Source: Pseudomonadota bacterium (lineage in GTDB: Bacteria > Desulfobacterota > Syntrophia > Syntrophales > UBA8958). Taken from it: 54,797 nt of DNA. The stretch lies in contig JASGUC010000030.1 in assembly GCA_030057915.1 (NCBI GenBank), positions 1 to 54,797 on the forward strand. Reading direction: 5' to 3'. Made by a program: the position numbers and the translations under genes. Shown here piece after piece: positions 1-7,473 of the stretch. A model generated the notes under the pieces. The model did not search any database. It saw only the letters and a list, made by a program, of their open reading frames with translations, and had not been told where the DNA came from. Numbering within the stretch: position 1 is the stretch's first letter; each line of letters begins with the position of its first letter.

Positions 1-1
1 C

Positions 2-325
2 CTGTCCCGCTCCGTCTCCGATACGGGCTTTTTCGAGTTTCGTCGGCAGATGGAATACAAGGCCGCTATGCGCGATGGCGTCGTGGTTGTGGCAGATAGA
101 TGGTTTGCCAGCAGCAAGACCTGCTCGACCTGTGCCCACAAGCTGAACGAATTGCCTCTGTCGGCGCGTGAGTGGGTATGTCCGGCTTGTGGCGTTATCC
201 ATGATCGTGATGTCAACGCGGCGATAAACCTGAAAAATATGGCCGTGAGTTCCCCGGTGTCCGCCTGTGGAGAGGCCAGGCTCTGGCGGTGGGCGCAAGC
301 CCGGCGTGAAACCGGCCTTCAGTGA
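2..325 (+). CDS. tnpB: TnpB, RNA-guided nuclease of an IS200/IS605-type element (C-terminal part only)
   Basis: The reading frame is open from the first bases of the window and ends at TGA 323-325, so only about 107 C-terminal residues are present. The piece contains a TnpB zinc ribbon (CSTC and CPAC pairs) followed by DRDVNAAINL, which carries the last RuvC aspartate. TnpB proteins are RNA-guided DNA nucleases whose guide RNA (omega/reRNA) is made from the 3' end of the gene and the adjoining right end of the element. Whether the nuclease is intact cannot be judged because the rest lies outside the window. The last part of this gene is duplicated at 3356-3463. Family assignment is confident; activity is unknown. 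Confidence 0.85.
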   Translation: MSRSVSDTGFFEFRRQMEYKAAMRDGVVVVADRWFASSKTCSTCAHKLNELPLSAREWVCPACGVIHDRDVNAAINLKNMAVSSPVSACGEARLWRWAQARRETGLQ

Positions 326-382
326 AGCAGGAAGTCAGCTTTGAGTCTGTATAAGCAGCTTTGAGTAGGTATGAAGGAACGG
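221..382 (+). repeat. TnpB-element right end, copy 1 (candidate omegaRNA region)
   Basis: This 162-bp stretch covers the last codons of tnpB and the sequence beyond its stop. It is repeated at 3356-3520 with about six mismatches and one 3-bp insertion. It includes a short stem (CCGG, 7-nt loop, CCGG, near 307-321) and two tandem 20-nt units beginning CAGCTTTGAGT at 336 and 356. In TnpB elements this region encodes the guide RNA scaffold, and sequence just past the element end acts as guide. That role is inferred from the family; the exact element boundary was not determined. The repeat runs into the start codon of the SPOR gene at 371. Confidence 0.7.
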
Positions 383-1288
383 AAGAACATCCGCTTCAGG
401 GAAATGAGACTGGGAAAGATCGGGTTGCTCGTCCTGGTGGCGGGAATGGGCGTCCTGGTCGCCCTGGCTTTCATCTTGGGCGTGCAGGTGGGGAGGGACA
501 TCGACGCCTATCCGAGGAAGATCGCCCGGGATATCCCGGGCCGGATCGCCGCGGGCATAGGTTCGTTTTTTGCCAAGAAGGCGCCGGAGGGGAAGGGTGC
601 CGATTCGGAAAGCGAGACGACGAATCTCACCTTCTACGACATCCTGGCGAAAAAACGGGGGGATGGGGACAGCGGGCACTTCGTCGAGGAAAAGAAGGAG
701 GCCCCGGCTTCCTCCGCGGCGGTGATCATGGCACCGGGACCGCCACCCCCCCCGCCCAAGGCGGAAGGGGAAGGGGAAGGGGCGTCCCCGCCCCCGCTTG
801 CCCCCGGTACCGTGGCGCCCTCGCCCACGACTTCGCCAGCGAGGGCATCAAGGACATCCCCGGCGGCTACGCCGACGGCAGCCCCGGCGCCGCCCCCGAT
901 GACTTTGTCCAAGACATCTCCGGCGAATTCGTCAAGGACTTCGTCGCCATCGTCCCCGGCGGCGGGGAAGGACTCGGCGCCTGTCCCCTCGCCGGCGTCA
1001 AGGGTCGCGCCGCCGGCGTCCCTCCCGGGGTCGCCCCCGGCGCCAAAAACCGGGACCTTTTCCGTTCAGGTGGCGTCATATCATGAACTCGACAAGGCGC
1101 GGCAGTTGCAGGAAAAGCTCCGCGACCTGGGGTTCCCGGCGGAGATCGTCGCCGCGGATGTCCCCGGCAGGGGCGCCTGGCGCCGGGTGGTCGTTCCCGG
1201 CTACCAGACGCGGGCGATGGCGGAGAAGGCCGCCGGCGAGATGGCGGGCAAGGTCAGGGGATTGAACTGTGTTATCAGGAGAAACTGA
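371..1288 (+). CDS. SPOR-domain membrane protein
   Basis: Probable inner-membrane protein of 305 residues. It has a short basic N-terminus, one hydrophobic segment at about residues 12-37, a long low-complexity Pro/Ala/Ser linker (about 110-225), and a C-terminal SPOR domain (about 227-305, beginning TFSVQVASY). SPOR domains bind denuded peptidoglycan glycans, commonly at the division septum, so a cell-wall or division role is likely. The ATG at 371 lies inside the TnpB right-end repeat, with no well-spaced ribosome site; the in-frame ATG at 404, after CAGGGAA, is an alternative that would keep the membrane segment. Ffh follows 23 bp downstream. Domain call is confident; the partner is unknown. 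Confidence 0.8.
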   Translation: MKERKNIRFREMRLGKIGLLVLVAGMGVLVALAFILGVQVGRDIDAYPRKIARDIPGRIAAGIGSFFAKKAPEGKGADSESETTNLTFYDILAKKRGDGDSGHFVEEKKEAPASSAAVIMAPGPPPPPPKAEGEGEGASPPPLAPGTVAPSPTTSPARASRTSPAATPTAAPAPPPMTLSKTSPANSSRTSSPSSPAAGKDSAPVPSPASRVAPPASLPGSPPAPKTGTFSVQVASYHELDKARQLQEKLRDLGFPAEIVAADVPGRGAWRRVVVPGYQTRAMAEKAAGEMAGKVRGLNCVIRRN

Positions 1289-1311
1289 CATTAATGGCAA
1301 TAAGGTGATAT

Positions 1312-2646
1312 ATGTTTGAAAATCTTACAGAAAAACTCGATGCCGTCTTCAGGAAACTCAAGGGGCGGAGCCGTCTGGATGAAGAGAACATACAGGGCGC
1401 CCTGCGGGAGATCCGCATGGCCCTTCTGGAGGCGGACGTCAACTTCAAGGTGGCGAAGGGCTTTGTCGAGGACGTGAAGACCCGGTCTCTGGGTCAGGAG
1501 GTCACCGAAAGCATCAGTCCCGGGCAGCAGGTAGTGAAGATCGTCCATGACCGGCTGGTGGAACTCATGGGGGGGGAGAGCAGCCAGATCCGTTTCGGGA
1601 ATCGCTTCCCCGCGCCGATCATGCTGGTGGGCCTTCAGGGGAGCGGCAAAACGACCACCGCCGTCAAACTCGCCAAGCACGTCACGAAACAGGGAAAGAG
1701 GACCCTGCTGGCGTCGGTGGACGTCTATCGTCCCGCCGCCATGGATCAGTTGCGGATTTTGGGGAAGGAAGCCGCCCTGCCGGTATTCGAGGCGGGAGAT
1801 CTCAAGGACCCCGTGACGATCTGCCGCCGGGCCGTGGAGGACGCCAAAAACCGGGGGTATGAAGCGCTTATCATCGACACCGCTGGGCGTCTCCATATCG
1901 ACCAGGAAATGATGACGGAATTGATCCGTATCAAGGAGGCCGTTCAGCCCGCGGAAATCCTCTTCGTCGCCGATGCCATGACCGGGCAGGAGGCCGTGAA
2001 CGTCGCCGCGACCTTCAACGAGCGCCTGGGGATCGACGGCGTCATCATGACGAAGCTGGACGGGGACGCCAGGGGAGGCGCCGCCTTGTCCCTGAAGGCC
2101 GTTATGGGCAAGCCCATAAAATTCGTGGGCGTCGGTGAAAAGGTGGAAGCGCTGGAGGTTTTCCATCCGGATCGCATGGCGACGCGGATCCTTGGGATGG
2201 GAGACATCGTCTCCCTGGTGGAAAAGGCCCAGGCCACGGTGGACGAGCGGCAGGCGCGGGAACTCGAAAGGAAGATCCGGAAAAATGAATTCACCCTGGA
2301 GGATTTTCGGAACCAACTATCGCAGATCAAGAAGATGGGCGCCCTGAAGGACATCTTTTCCATGATTCCGGGCATGAACAAGATCAAGGCCTTCAGGCAA
2401 ATCGATCCCGACGAGAAGGAACTGGTCCGGGTGACGGCGATCATCGATTCCATGACCAAAAAGGAACGTCAGGACCATCTCCTGATCGATGGCCGGCGGC
2501 GGAAGCGCATTGCCTTGGGAAGCGGGACCACGGTCCAGGATGTCAACCGACTCCTGAAGAGCTATGGAGAGATGCGGAAGATAATGAAAAAGATGACTTC
2601 CAAGGAGGGGATGAAGGCCCTCCGCCGAGGAAATATTCCCTTTTAA
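1312..2646 (+). CDS. ffh: Signal recognition particle GTPase Ffh
   Basis: Protein of 444 residues that binds 4.5S RNA and signal sequences of nascent membrane proteins and docks with FtsY. Visible features in order: N domain (1-95); G domain with P-loop GLQGSGKTT (107-115), DVYRPAA, DTAGRL and TKLDGDARGG; and the Met-rich M domain, with the RNA-binding stretch RRRKRIALGSGTTVQDVNRL and several KKM motifs before the C-terminus. Length is typical. The start ATG follows AAGGTGAT with good spacing. It heads the conserved ffh-rpsP-khpA-rimM-trmD-rplS order common in bacteria. Nothing is odd. Confidence 0.98.
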   Translation: MFENLTEKLDAVFRKLKGRSRLDEENIQGALREIRMALLEADVNFKVAKGFVEDVKTRSLGQEVTESISPGQQVVKIVHDRLVELMGGESSQIRFGNRFPAPIMLVGLQGSGKTTTAVKLAKHVTKQGKRTLLASVDVYRPAAMDQLRILGKEAALPVFEAGDLKDPVTICRRAVEDAKNRGYEALIIDTAGRLHIDQEMMTELIRIKEAVQPAEILFVADAMTGQEAVNVAATFNERLGIDGVIMTKLDGDARGGAALSLKAVMGKPIKFVGVGEKVEALEVFHPDRMATRILGMGDIVSLVEKAQATVDERQARELERKIRKNEFTLEDFRNQLSQIKKMGALKDIFSMIPGMNKIKAFRQIDPDEKELVRVTAIIDSMTKKERQDHLLIDGRRRKRIALGSGTTVQDVNRLLKSYGEMRKIMKKMTSKEGMKALRRGNIPF

Positions 2647-2732
2647 ACAAGAAGAAGATGTGATATACGACACGATCTTTCGATCGATGAATTGCCAGCA
2701 AGAACAACAACAGGAGGTGATCGGTAAAGAGA

Positions 2733-2969
2733 ATGGCGGTAAAAATTAGATTGACCCGCATGGGTGGACACAAAAAACCGTTTTACAGGATTGTGGCGGC
2801 GAATTCGGATTCGCCGCGGGACGGCCGTTTCCTGGAGGTTTTGGGGTATTACGATCCCGCCAAGGACATGGAGGGAGTAAGCCTCAAAGACGACCGGATC
2901 GAGGATTGGCTGTCCAAGGGCGCCAAACCTACCCTCACCGTGTCTCAGTTACTGAGGAGAAAGGGATAG
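2733..2969 (+). CDS. rpsP: 30S ribosomal protein S16
   Basis: Small-subunit ribosomal protein of 78 residues, normal for the family. The N-terminus ([20 protein letters not shown]) and the segment [16 protein letters not shown] are characteristic. The start is preceded by AGGAGGTGATC (2712-2722), an extended complement to the 16S 3' end, set slightly farther upstream than usual. It lies between ffh and khpA in the ribosome-maturation operon, so co-transcription is expected. Confidence 0.98.
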   Translation: MAVKIRLTRMGGHKKPFYRIVAANSDSPRDGRFLEVLGYYDPAKDMEGVSLKDDRIEDWLSKGAKPTLTVSQLLRRKG

Positions 2970-3042
2970 AAGCCGGTCAATGGGCTTTCCGAGTCGATAT
3001 CTTGAAAAGGCTTAACGGACTAATCCAGTGGAGGTGAAAGCG

Positions 3043-3273
3043 ATGAAAGAGTTGATCAAATACATGGCGCAGGCATTGGTGGATCATCCCGATCAGGTCG
3101 AGGTATCCGAGGTGGTCGGCGAACAGACGTCCGTCATCGAGCTGAGGGTAGCGAAGGAAGACCTGGGCAAGGTTATCGGCAAACAGGGGAGAACAGCAAA
3201 GGCAATGCGTACGGTTTTGAGCGCGGCTTCCACCAAGATCCGGAAACGGACCGTTCTGGAAATTATCGAATAG
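3043..3273 (+). CDS. khpA: KH-domain RNA-binding protein KhpA (YlqC family)
   Basis: Small single-KH protein of 76 residues. The GxxG loop region [12 protein letters not shown] sits in the middle of the domain and the C-terminus is VLEIIE, typical of the family found between rpsP and rimM. KhpA proteins bind RNA, often with a KhpB partner, and affect cell envelope growth and small RNAs in other bacteria. I place the start at ATG 3043 because GAGGTGA (3031-3037) has ideal spacing to it; a GTG at 3028 would add five residues. After this gene the operon is interrupted by a TnpB-element remnant before rimM. Confidence 0.92.
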   Translation: MKELIKYMAQALVDHPDQVEVSEVVGEQTSVIELRVAKEDLGKVIGKQGRTAKAMRTVLSAASTKIRKRTVLEIIE

Positions 3274-3277
3274 GGTT

Positions 3278-3307
3278 TTGACAGCTTGCTTGTAATCTGA
3301 CTATTTC
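3278..3307 (+). promoter_or_regulatory. Possible sigma-70 promoter upstream of rimM
   Basis: A consensus -35 TTGACA (3278-3283) is followed 18 bp later by TATTTC (3302-3307), a weak -10. It lies just after khpA and before the TnpB remnant, where an internal promoter could restore expression of rimM and downstream genes. The weak -10 keeps this tentative. Confidence 0.3.
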
Positions 3308-3355
3308 TGTGCTATTCTATGCAATATGGAGAGAATGGTAAGCATAGGTGAAGCA

Positions 3356-3520
3356 GCGATAAACCTGAAAAATATGGCCGTGAGTTCCCCGGTGTCCGCC
3401 TTTGGAGAGGCAAGGCTCTGGCGGTGGGCGCCGCAAGCCCGCCGTGAAACCGGCCTTCGGTGAAGCAAGAAGTCAGCTTTGAGTCTGTATAAGCAGCTTT
3501 GAGTAGGTATGACGGAACGG
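3356..3520 (+). mobile_element. Orphan TnpB right end with tnpB pseudogene fragment (copy 2)
   Basis: This 165-bp segment matches 221-382. It encodes the last 35 codons of TnpB (from AINLKNMA, stop at 3461-3463, with one extra codon) and the whole downstream right-end sequence including both CAGCTTTGAGT units. No other part of the element is present, so it is either a deletion remnant or a transposed end. It sits in the khpA-rimM gap, in the direction of transcription, so the operon transcript would carry it. If the omegaRNA scaffold is intact, this would be a guide-RNA gene lacking its nuclease; that is inference. Confidence 0.7.
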
Positions 3521-4026
3521 TGATAGAGTTCTTTGAAATCGGCGAAATCGTCAAGGTCCACGGCTGCCGGGGCGGAGTCAAGGCGCGCTCCTATCTGACG
3601 GCCCCGGAGAGTCTGCTGCCCCGTTTGGAGGCGGTGTATCTGGACGGACCGGGAAGGGAAAGAGAGCGTTTCCCCATACGCCGCCGTCGTTGGGGAAACG
3701 CCGGTCTGTTTTTGGAGCTGGCGGGCGTGGACGATCCTTCCGCCGCCCAGGCCCTGGTGGGTTGCCGGGTCCTCGTGCCGGCGGATAAACTGGCGCCGCT
3801 TTCGGAGGGCGAATATTACTGGCGCGAACTCATCGGCATGGAGGCGCGGACGGAAGAGGGCGTTTCCCTGGGCAGGATCGCGGAGATATTTCCCACCGGC
3901 GGCCATGACGTCTATGTCTGCCGGACCGCCGGCGAGGAGCGGCTCCTGCCCGCCGTCGAGGAAGTGATCAGGAAGGTGGACCGGACCGGCCGGATCGTTA
4001 CGGTAAGGCTGCCGGCAGGTTTGTGA
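3520..4026 (+). CDS. rimM: Ribosome maturation factor RimM
   Basis: Protein of 168 residues that helps assemble the head of the 30S subunit and binds S19. The N-terminal RimM barrel starts FFEIGEIVKVHGCRGGVKA and the C-terminal PRC-barrel part includes YYWRELIGM, LGRIAEIFPTGGHDVYV and LLPAVEEVI. I choose GTG at 3520 because family proteins begin just before the EIG(x)IVKxHG motif; an in-frame TTG at 3499 lies inside the TnpB remnant. A four-codon ATG ORF (3509-3523) supplied by that remnant ends across the GTG, suggesting translational coupling. trmD follows after 9 bp. Confidence 0.95.
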   Translation: MIEFFEIGEIVKVHGCRGGVKARSYLTAPESLLPRLEAVYLDGPGRERERFPIRRRRWGNAGLFLELAGVDDPSAAQALVGCRVLVPADKLAPLSEGEYYWRELIGMEARTEEGVSLGRIAEIFPTGGHDVYVCRTAGEERLLPAVEEVIRKVDRTGRIVTVRLPAGL

Positions 4027-4035
4027 GGCCGACGG

Positions 4036-4842
4036 ATGCGCTTCGACATCCTCACTCTCTTTCCGGAGATGTTCGTTTCTCCCTTCGCGGGGAGCATCCT
4101 CGGCAAGGCCCGGGATCGGGGGCTGATCGACATCCGGATCCATGACATCCGGGGCTATGCCCCAGGCAGGCATCGGGTGACCGACGACGCTCCCTATGGC
4201 GGCGGTGGGGGCATGGTCATGAAGGTGGAACCCCTGGCCCTGGCCCTGGAGGCCCTGGCGATGCCGCCGGAGGCGGGTCCGGTGATCCTCCTGAGCCCCC
4301 AGGGGGCGCCTTTTTGCCAGGAAATCGCCGCCGAACTCGCCGTTTGTGAACGAATCTCATTGATCTGCGGCCATTACGAGGGCGTCGATGAGCGGGTCCG
4401 GGAGCATCTGGCGGACCGCGAGTTGTCCATCGGCGACTATATCCTCACCGGTGGCGAACTCGCCGCGATGGTGGTGGTCGATGCGGTGGCCCGCCTGATC
4501 CCCGGCGTCCTGGGCAATAGCGAATCGGCGCGGAAGGATTCCTTCGCCGCCGGGCTCCTCGAATATCCACAATATACCCGGCCTCAGAGGTATCGGGGCT
4601 GGGCGGTTCCGGAGGTCCTGGTAAACGGCAATCATCGGGAGATCGAGACCTGGCGTCGTCGGCAATCCCTGCTGCGGACCTGGCGTCGTCGTCCCGATTT
4701 GTTGGACCGGGCGGACCTCTCCGAGGACGATCGATCGTTCCTCGGGGAACTGGAGACGACGGAAGAGGGACCCCGGGAGGACCTTCCGGAGGGTCGGCGG
4801 CGCGACCGGGGAAGACGAAACGGACCCGCCGGCGCGGCCTGA
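4036..4842 (+). CDS. trmD: tRNA (guanine-37-N1)-methyltransferase TrmD
   Basis: SAM-dependent methyltransferase of 268 residues that makes m1G37 in tRNAs reading CNN codons and so prevents frameshifting. The start [13 protein letters not shown], the stretch [12 protein letters not shown], the trefoil-knot cofactor site [13 protein letters not shown] and [13 protein letters not shown], and the C-terminal RPQRYRG are all present. The tail after residue 230 is rich in charged residues. It sits between rimM and an RNA methyltransferase in the standard order. Confidence 0.97.
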   Translation: MRFDILTLFPEMFVSPFAGSILGKARDRGLIDIRIHDIRGYAPGRHRVTDDAPYGGGGGMVMKVEPLALALEALAMPPEAGPVILLSPQGAPFCQEIAAELAVCERISLICGHYEGVDERVREHLADRELSIGDYILTGGELAAMVVVDAVARLIPGVLGNSESARKDSFAAGLLEYPQYTRPQRYRGWAVPEVLVNGNHREIETWRRRQSLLRTWRRRPDLLDRADLSEDDRSFLGELETTEEGPREDLPEGRRRDRGRRNGPAGAA

Positions 4843-4873
4843 GGGGGGATGCCTGCCGCATACAGGGGAAGGC

Positions 4874-5461
4874 ATGTCCCGGGGGACGAACGTGACGGCG
4901 CGGCCTGAATGTTATCTCGCTCTTTTGCATCATCCGGTTCTCAACAAGAATCGGCAGGTCGTGACGACCGCGGTGACCAACCTGGACATCCACGACATCG
5001 CCAGGGCGGCCCGGACTTACGGCATCGCCCGTTATTATATCGTGACGCCCATCCCGGCGCAGCGGTCTCTGGTCGAGACCATCGTGGACCACTGGCGGCG
5101 GGGATACGGAGCGGAGTACAACCACTCCCGACGGGAGGCCTTTGCCCGGGTGGAGGTCCGGGAAGACCTTGCGCGGGTCCGTGGGGAGATCGAGGAGCGC
5201 GCCGGCGCGACTCCCCGGGTGGTCGTCACCGGCGCCGCTCTGAACAAGGGCTTGGCATCCTACGGAGAGTTGCGGAAGGCCCTGGCGGAAGGAGGCCCCC
5301 CGTGGCTGCTGGTATTCGGCACCGGATGGGGCCTGGCGGACAGCATCGTTGACCAGGCCGATTTCTCCCTGGCCCCGGTGCGGGGCGGTCCGGACGGCTA
5401 TAACCACCTCTCCGTGCGCTCCGCGGTGGCGGTGGTACTCGATAGGCTCTTCGGATGCTGA
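4874..5461 (+). CDS. SAM-dependent RNA methyltransferase (TrmD-locus family, Pfam Methyltrn_RNA_4)
   Basis: Protein of 195 residues resembling the knotted (SPOUT-like) methyltransferases found between trmD and rplS in deltaproteobacteria and Thermotogae. Visible features: YLALLHHPVLNKNRQVVTTAVTNLDIHDIARA at the N-terminus, then VVVTGAALNKG, LLVFGTGWGLAD and GYNHLSVRSAVAVVLDRL, the last two resembling the cofactor-binding knot. The substrate of this family is, to my knowledge, not established; an RNA target is inferred from fold and context. ATG 4874 follows AGGGGAAGG; a GTG nine codons in is an alternative. Confidence 0.85.
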   Translation: MSRGTNVTARPECYLALLHHPVLNKNRQVVTTAVTNLDIHDIARAARTYGIARYYIVTPIPAQRSLVETIVDHWRRGYGAEYNHSRREAFARVEVREDLARVRGEIEERAGATPRVVVTGAALNKGLASYGELRKALAEGGPPWLLVFGTGWGLADSIVDQADFSLAPVRGGPDGYNHLSVRSAVAVVLDRLFGC

Positions 5462-5480
5462 GGATTCGCGTCGGGGCCGC

Positions 5481-5551
5481 GGGCGGGAGAGGAATCGCCA
5501 TGCCCGCCCAGGAAAGGACGGCCCGCAGGGCAAGCGCCGGCCTCCGGCCGG
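5481..5551 (+). other. Structured GC-rich leader before rplS
   Basis: The 154-bp gap before rplS has no gene. It contains GGGCGGG (5481-5487) complementary to CCCGCCC (5503-5509) and a CCGGCC/GGCCGG hairpin with a 3-nt loop (5537-5551). It could be an L19 leader or simply high-GC chance pairing; no run of T follows. Confidence 0.25.
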
Positions 5552-5615
5552 GGGCGGGGAGGGCCGGCAGCCAGGATCGTAGGACAGACAATTATCACAC
5601 GAGGTGTTTATACTT

Positions 5616-5957
5616 ATGAATGTAATTGAAATGATTGAGAAAGAGCAGATTAGAACGGATCTGCCCGCGTTCAAGCCGGGAGACAGCGTCAAGGTCTTCG
5701 TCCGGATCATCGAAGGTCAGAAGTCCCGCATCCAGGCCTTCGAAGGCGTTGTCATCAGAAAACGGCGGGGGAGCAGCAGCAGCAGCTTCACCGTCCGAAA
5801 GATATCCTACGGGATCGGCGTGGAGCGCACCTTTCCCCTTCACTCCCCGATCATCGACCGGATCGAGGTGGTCACCCGGGGCCGGGTCCGTCGTTCCCGC
5901 CTGTATTACCTCCGTGGCCTGAAGGGCAAAAAGGCCCGGATCAAAGAGGAAAGATAG
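5616..5957 (+). CDS. rplS: 50S ribosomal protein L19
   Basis: Large-subunit protein of 113 residues at the 30S-50S interface. [43 protein letters not shown] and [19 protein letters not shown] are the usual conserved segments. I choose ATG 5616 ([11 protein letters not shown]) because GAGGTG at 5601-5606 is well placed for it; a GTG at 5604 overlaps that site. It closes the ribosomal part of the operon; an interspersed repeat separates it from rnhB. Confidence 0.97.
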   Translation: MNVIEMIEKEQIRTDLPAFKPGDSVKVFVRIIEGQKSRIQAFEGVVIRKRRGSSSSSFTVRKISYGIGVERTFPLHSPIIDRIEVVTRGRVRRSRLYYLRGLKGKKARIKEER

Positions 5958-5978
5958 TCGTGATAACATGCTCGGGGT

Positions 5979-6110
5979 GAGACCTTTGCAAAACCCCGTT
6001 GTGTCCTCCGTATGGTCCTTCCGGGAAAGTTGGAATCCAGTGTCTTCGACTACTTTCTGGATGCCGGGTCAAGCCCGACAGGGCATGGGTGGCAGTTTTT
6101 AAAAGGTCTC
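5979..6110 (+). repeat. GAGACCTTTG-family interspersed repeat
   Basis: About 132 bp, running from GAGACCTTTGCAAAAC to TTTTTAAAAGGTCTC, so the ends are imperfect inverted repeats. The interior has a palindromic core around the GCCGGGTCAAGCCCGAC stretch. Related elements lie near 7143, 10745, 12721, 15317, 19661, 23967 and 31067. There is no coding capacity; it resembles a small non-autonomous (MITE-like) element. Confidence 0.65.
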
Positions 6111-6115
6111 GGGGT

Positions 6116-6736
6116 ATGAATTTTTTTGAGGAACGGGCCCGGCAACGAGGATTCTGTCTCATTGCGGGCATCGACGAAGCGGGCCGGGGACCTCTGGCCG
6201 GTCCGGTCGTAGCCGCCGCCGTAGTTCTCCCGGATCGCTACACCCACCCCGACATCGACGATTCGAAAAGGCTTTCCGTCCGGTGTCGGGAGCGCCTGTT
6301 CGAGACGATCCGCGCCGACGCCCTGGCCGTGGGGATCGGCGTGATGGACGCCCGGGCCATAGACGAACTCAACATCCTGCGGGCCACCCTCCTGGCGATG
6401 CGGGAGGCCGTAGCCGATCTTCGCCTCGTTCCCGATTATCTCCTCGTGGACGGCAACCGACGTGTGCCCCTGGACATCCCTCAGGAGACGATCATCAAGG
6501 GGGATGGCCAAAGCGTCTCCATCGCCGCCGCCTCCATCGTCGCCAAGGTCAGCCGGGATCGGATCATGGAGATCTATCACCGCCAGTTTCCCTATTACAA
6601 CTTCTTCAAGAACAAGGGCTATGGAACCGCCGAGCACCGCCGGGCGATCCGGGAGCACGGCTTGTGCAAGATCCATCGCCGATCCTTCCATATAAAAGAG
6701 AAGATTCAGAAAAATTACGAGCTTATCCTGCAATGA
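6116..6736 (+). CDS. rnhB: Ribonuclease HII
   Basis: Protein of 206 residues that cleaves the RNA strand of RNA-DNA hybrids and removes single ribonucleotides from DNA. The catalytic region GIDEAGRGPLAGPVVAAAV carries the DE pair; DDSKRLS, LLVDGN and the C-terminal YGTAEHRRAIREHG region are all present. The frame stays open upstream through the interspersed repeat, but ATG 6116 is the right start because the family begins shortly before the GIDEAGRG motif. The stop overlaps the start of yraN (ATGA), so the two are translationally coupled. Confidence 0.96.
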   Translation: MNFFEERARQRGFCLIAGIDEAGRGPLAGPVVAAAVVLPDRYTHPDIDDSKRLSVRCRERLFETIRADALAVGIGVMDARAIDELNILRATLLAMREAVADLRLVPDYLLVDGNRRVPLDIPQETIIKGDGQSVSIAAASIVAKVSRDRIMEIYHRQFPYYNFFKNKGYGTAEHRRAIREHGLCKIHRRSFHIKEKIQKNYELILQ

Positions 6737-7101
6737 CCAGGGATAGGATCAGCGCCGGACGACGGGGAGAGGAGCTGGCGGCAGCGTTTCTTGCCCGCGC
6801 CGGCTACGCGATTCTGGACCGCAACTGGCGCTGCCCCCTGGGAGAGCTGGATATCGTGGCCCGGGACGGGGGGACCCTGGTGTTTGTGGAAGTTCGGACC
6901 CGCCGGTCCGCCCGTTTCGGCGCCCCCGAGGAAAGCGTGGGATTTTCCAAGCGGCGAAAACTGTCCCGCCTTGCCACCTTTTATATCCACCGTTACGGTC
7001 TCTTTGACGTCCCCGCCCGGTTCGACGTGGCGGCGGTGCATCTCCTCCCCTCCGGTCCGGAGGTGGAGTTGATCCGCGACGCCTTCGATTTGTGTCGCTG
7101 A
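6733..7101 (+). CDS. yraN: YraN/UPF0102 endonuclease-like protein
   Basis: Protein of 122 residues of the UPF0102 family, which has a restriction-endonuclease-like fold. GRRGEELAAAFLARAGYAILDRNWR, then GELDIVARDGGTLVFVEVRTR (the D...ExK-like putative metal site) and FDVAAV are characteristic. Its precise role is not established; a DNA repair or uptake role is assumed from fold. It overlaps the rnhB stop by 4 bp and is the last gene of this operon, a common pairing. Confidence 0.93.
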   Translation: MTRDRISAGRRGEELAAAFLARAGYAILDRNWRCPLGELDIVARDGGTLVFVEVRTRRSARFGAPEESVGFSKRRKLSRLATFYIHRYGLFDVPARFDVAAVHLLPSGPEVELIRDAFDLCR

Positions 7102-7142
7102 ATACACGAAGCATGATACGGAAACCGGTAAATTCAATTGGC

Positions 7143-7275
7143 GAGGGCCTTGAAAAACTCCGCATGGGACCCTCCGTTCTCGCTCCGACTGAAGCTGGAA
7201 TGCGGCGTTTTCAAAGAGTTACGGCCCCCGGGCTTTTGCCGGGACGCCAGGAAAGGGCAGCTTTTCAAAGGTCTC
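7143..7275 (+). repeat. GAGACCTTTG-family interspersed repeat, degenerate, in a 372-bp gene-free stretch
   Basis: Degenerate copy running from GAGGGCCTTGAAAAACTCCGC to CTTTTCAAAGGTCTC. From 7276 to 7473 there is a second decayed GC-rich piece (about 7345-7400) with similar CCCCCGGCTTCCGCCGGGG pairing. No convincing gene lies between yraN and the acyltransferase. Confidence 0.5.
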
Positions 7276-7473
7276 TTGGTTCTTGAATCCGTCTTGCCCT
7301 GGAGCGACAGATTCGGTGAGTTATGCAATCGATTCAGTGGGTTCAAGACGTTCCGGCCCCCGGCTTCCGCCGGGGTTGCGGGAAGGCGCGGCTTTGCGCT
7401 GATTTCGCCTCGGTGACGATTCGCCCTCCCGACGCTCCGACAGATCTTCCCGCCCAGGCCTCTCCCGTTTCGG

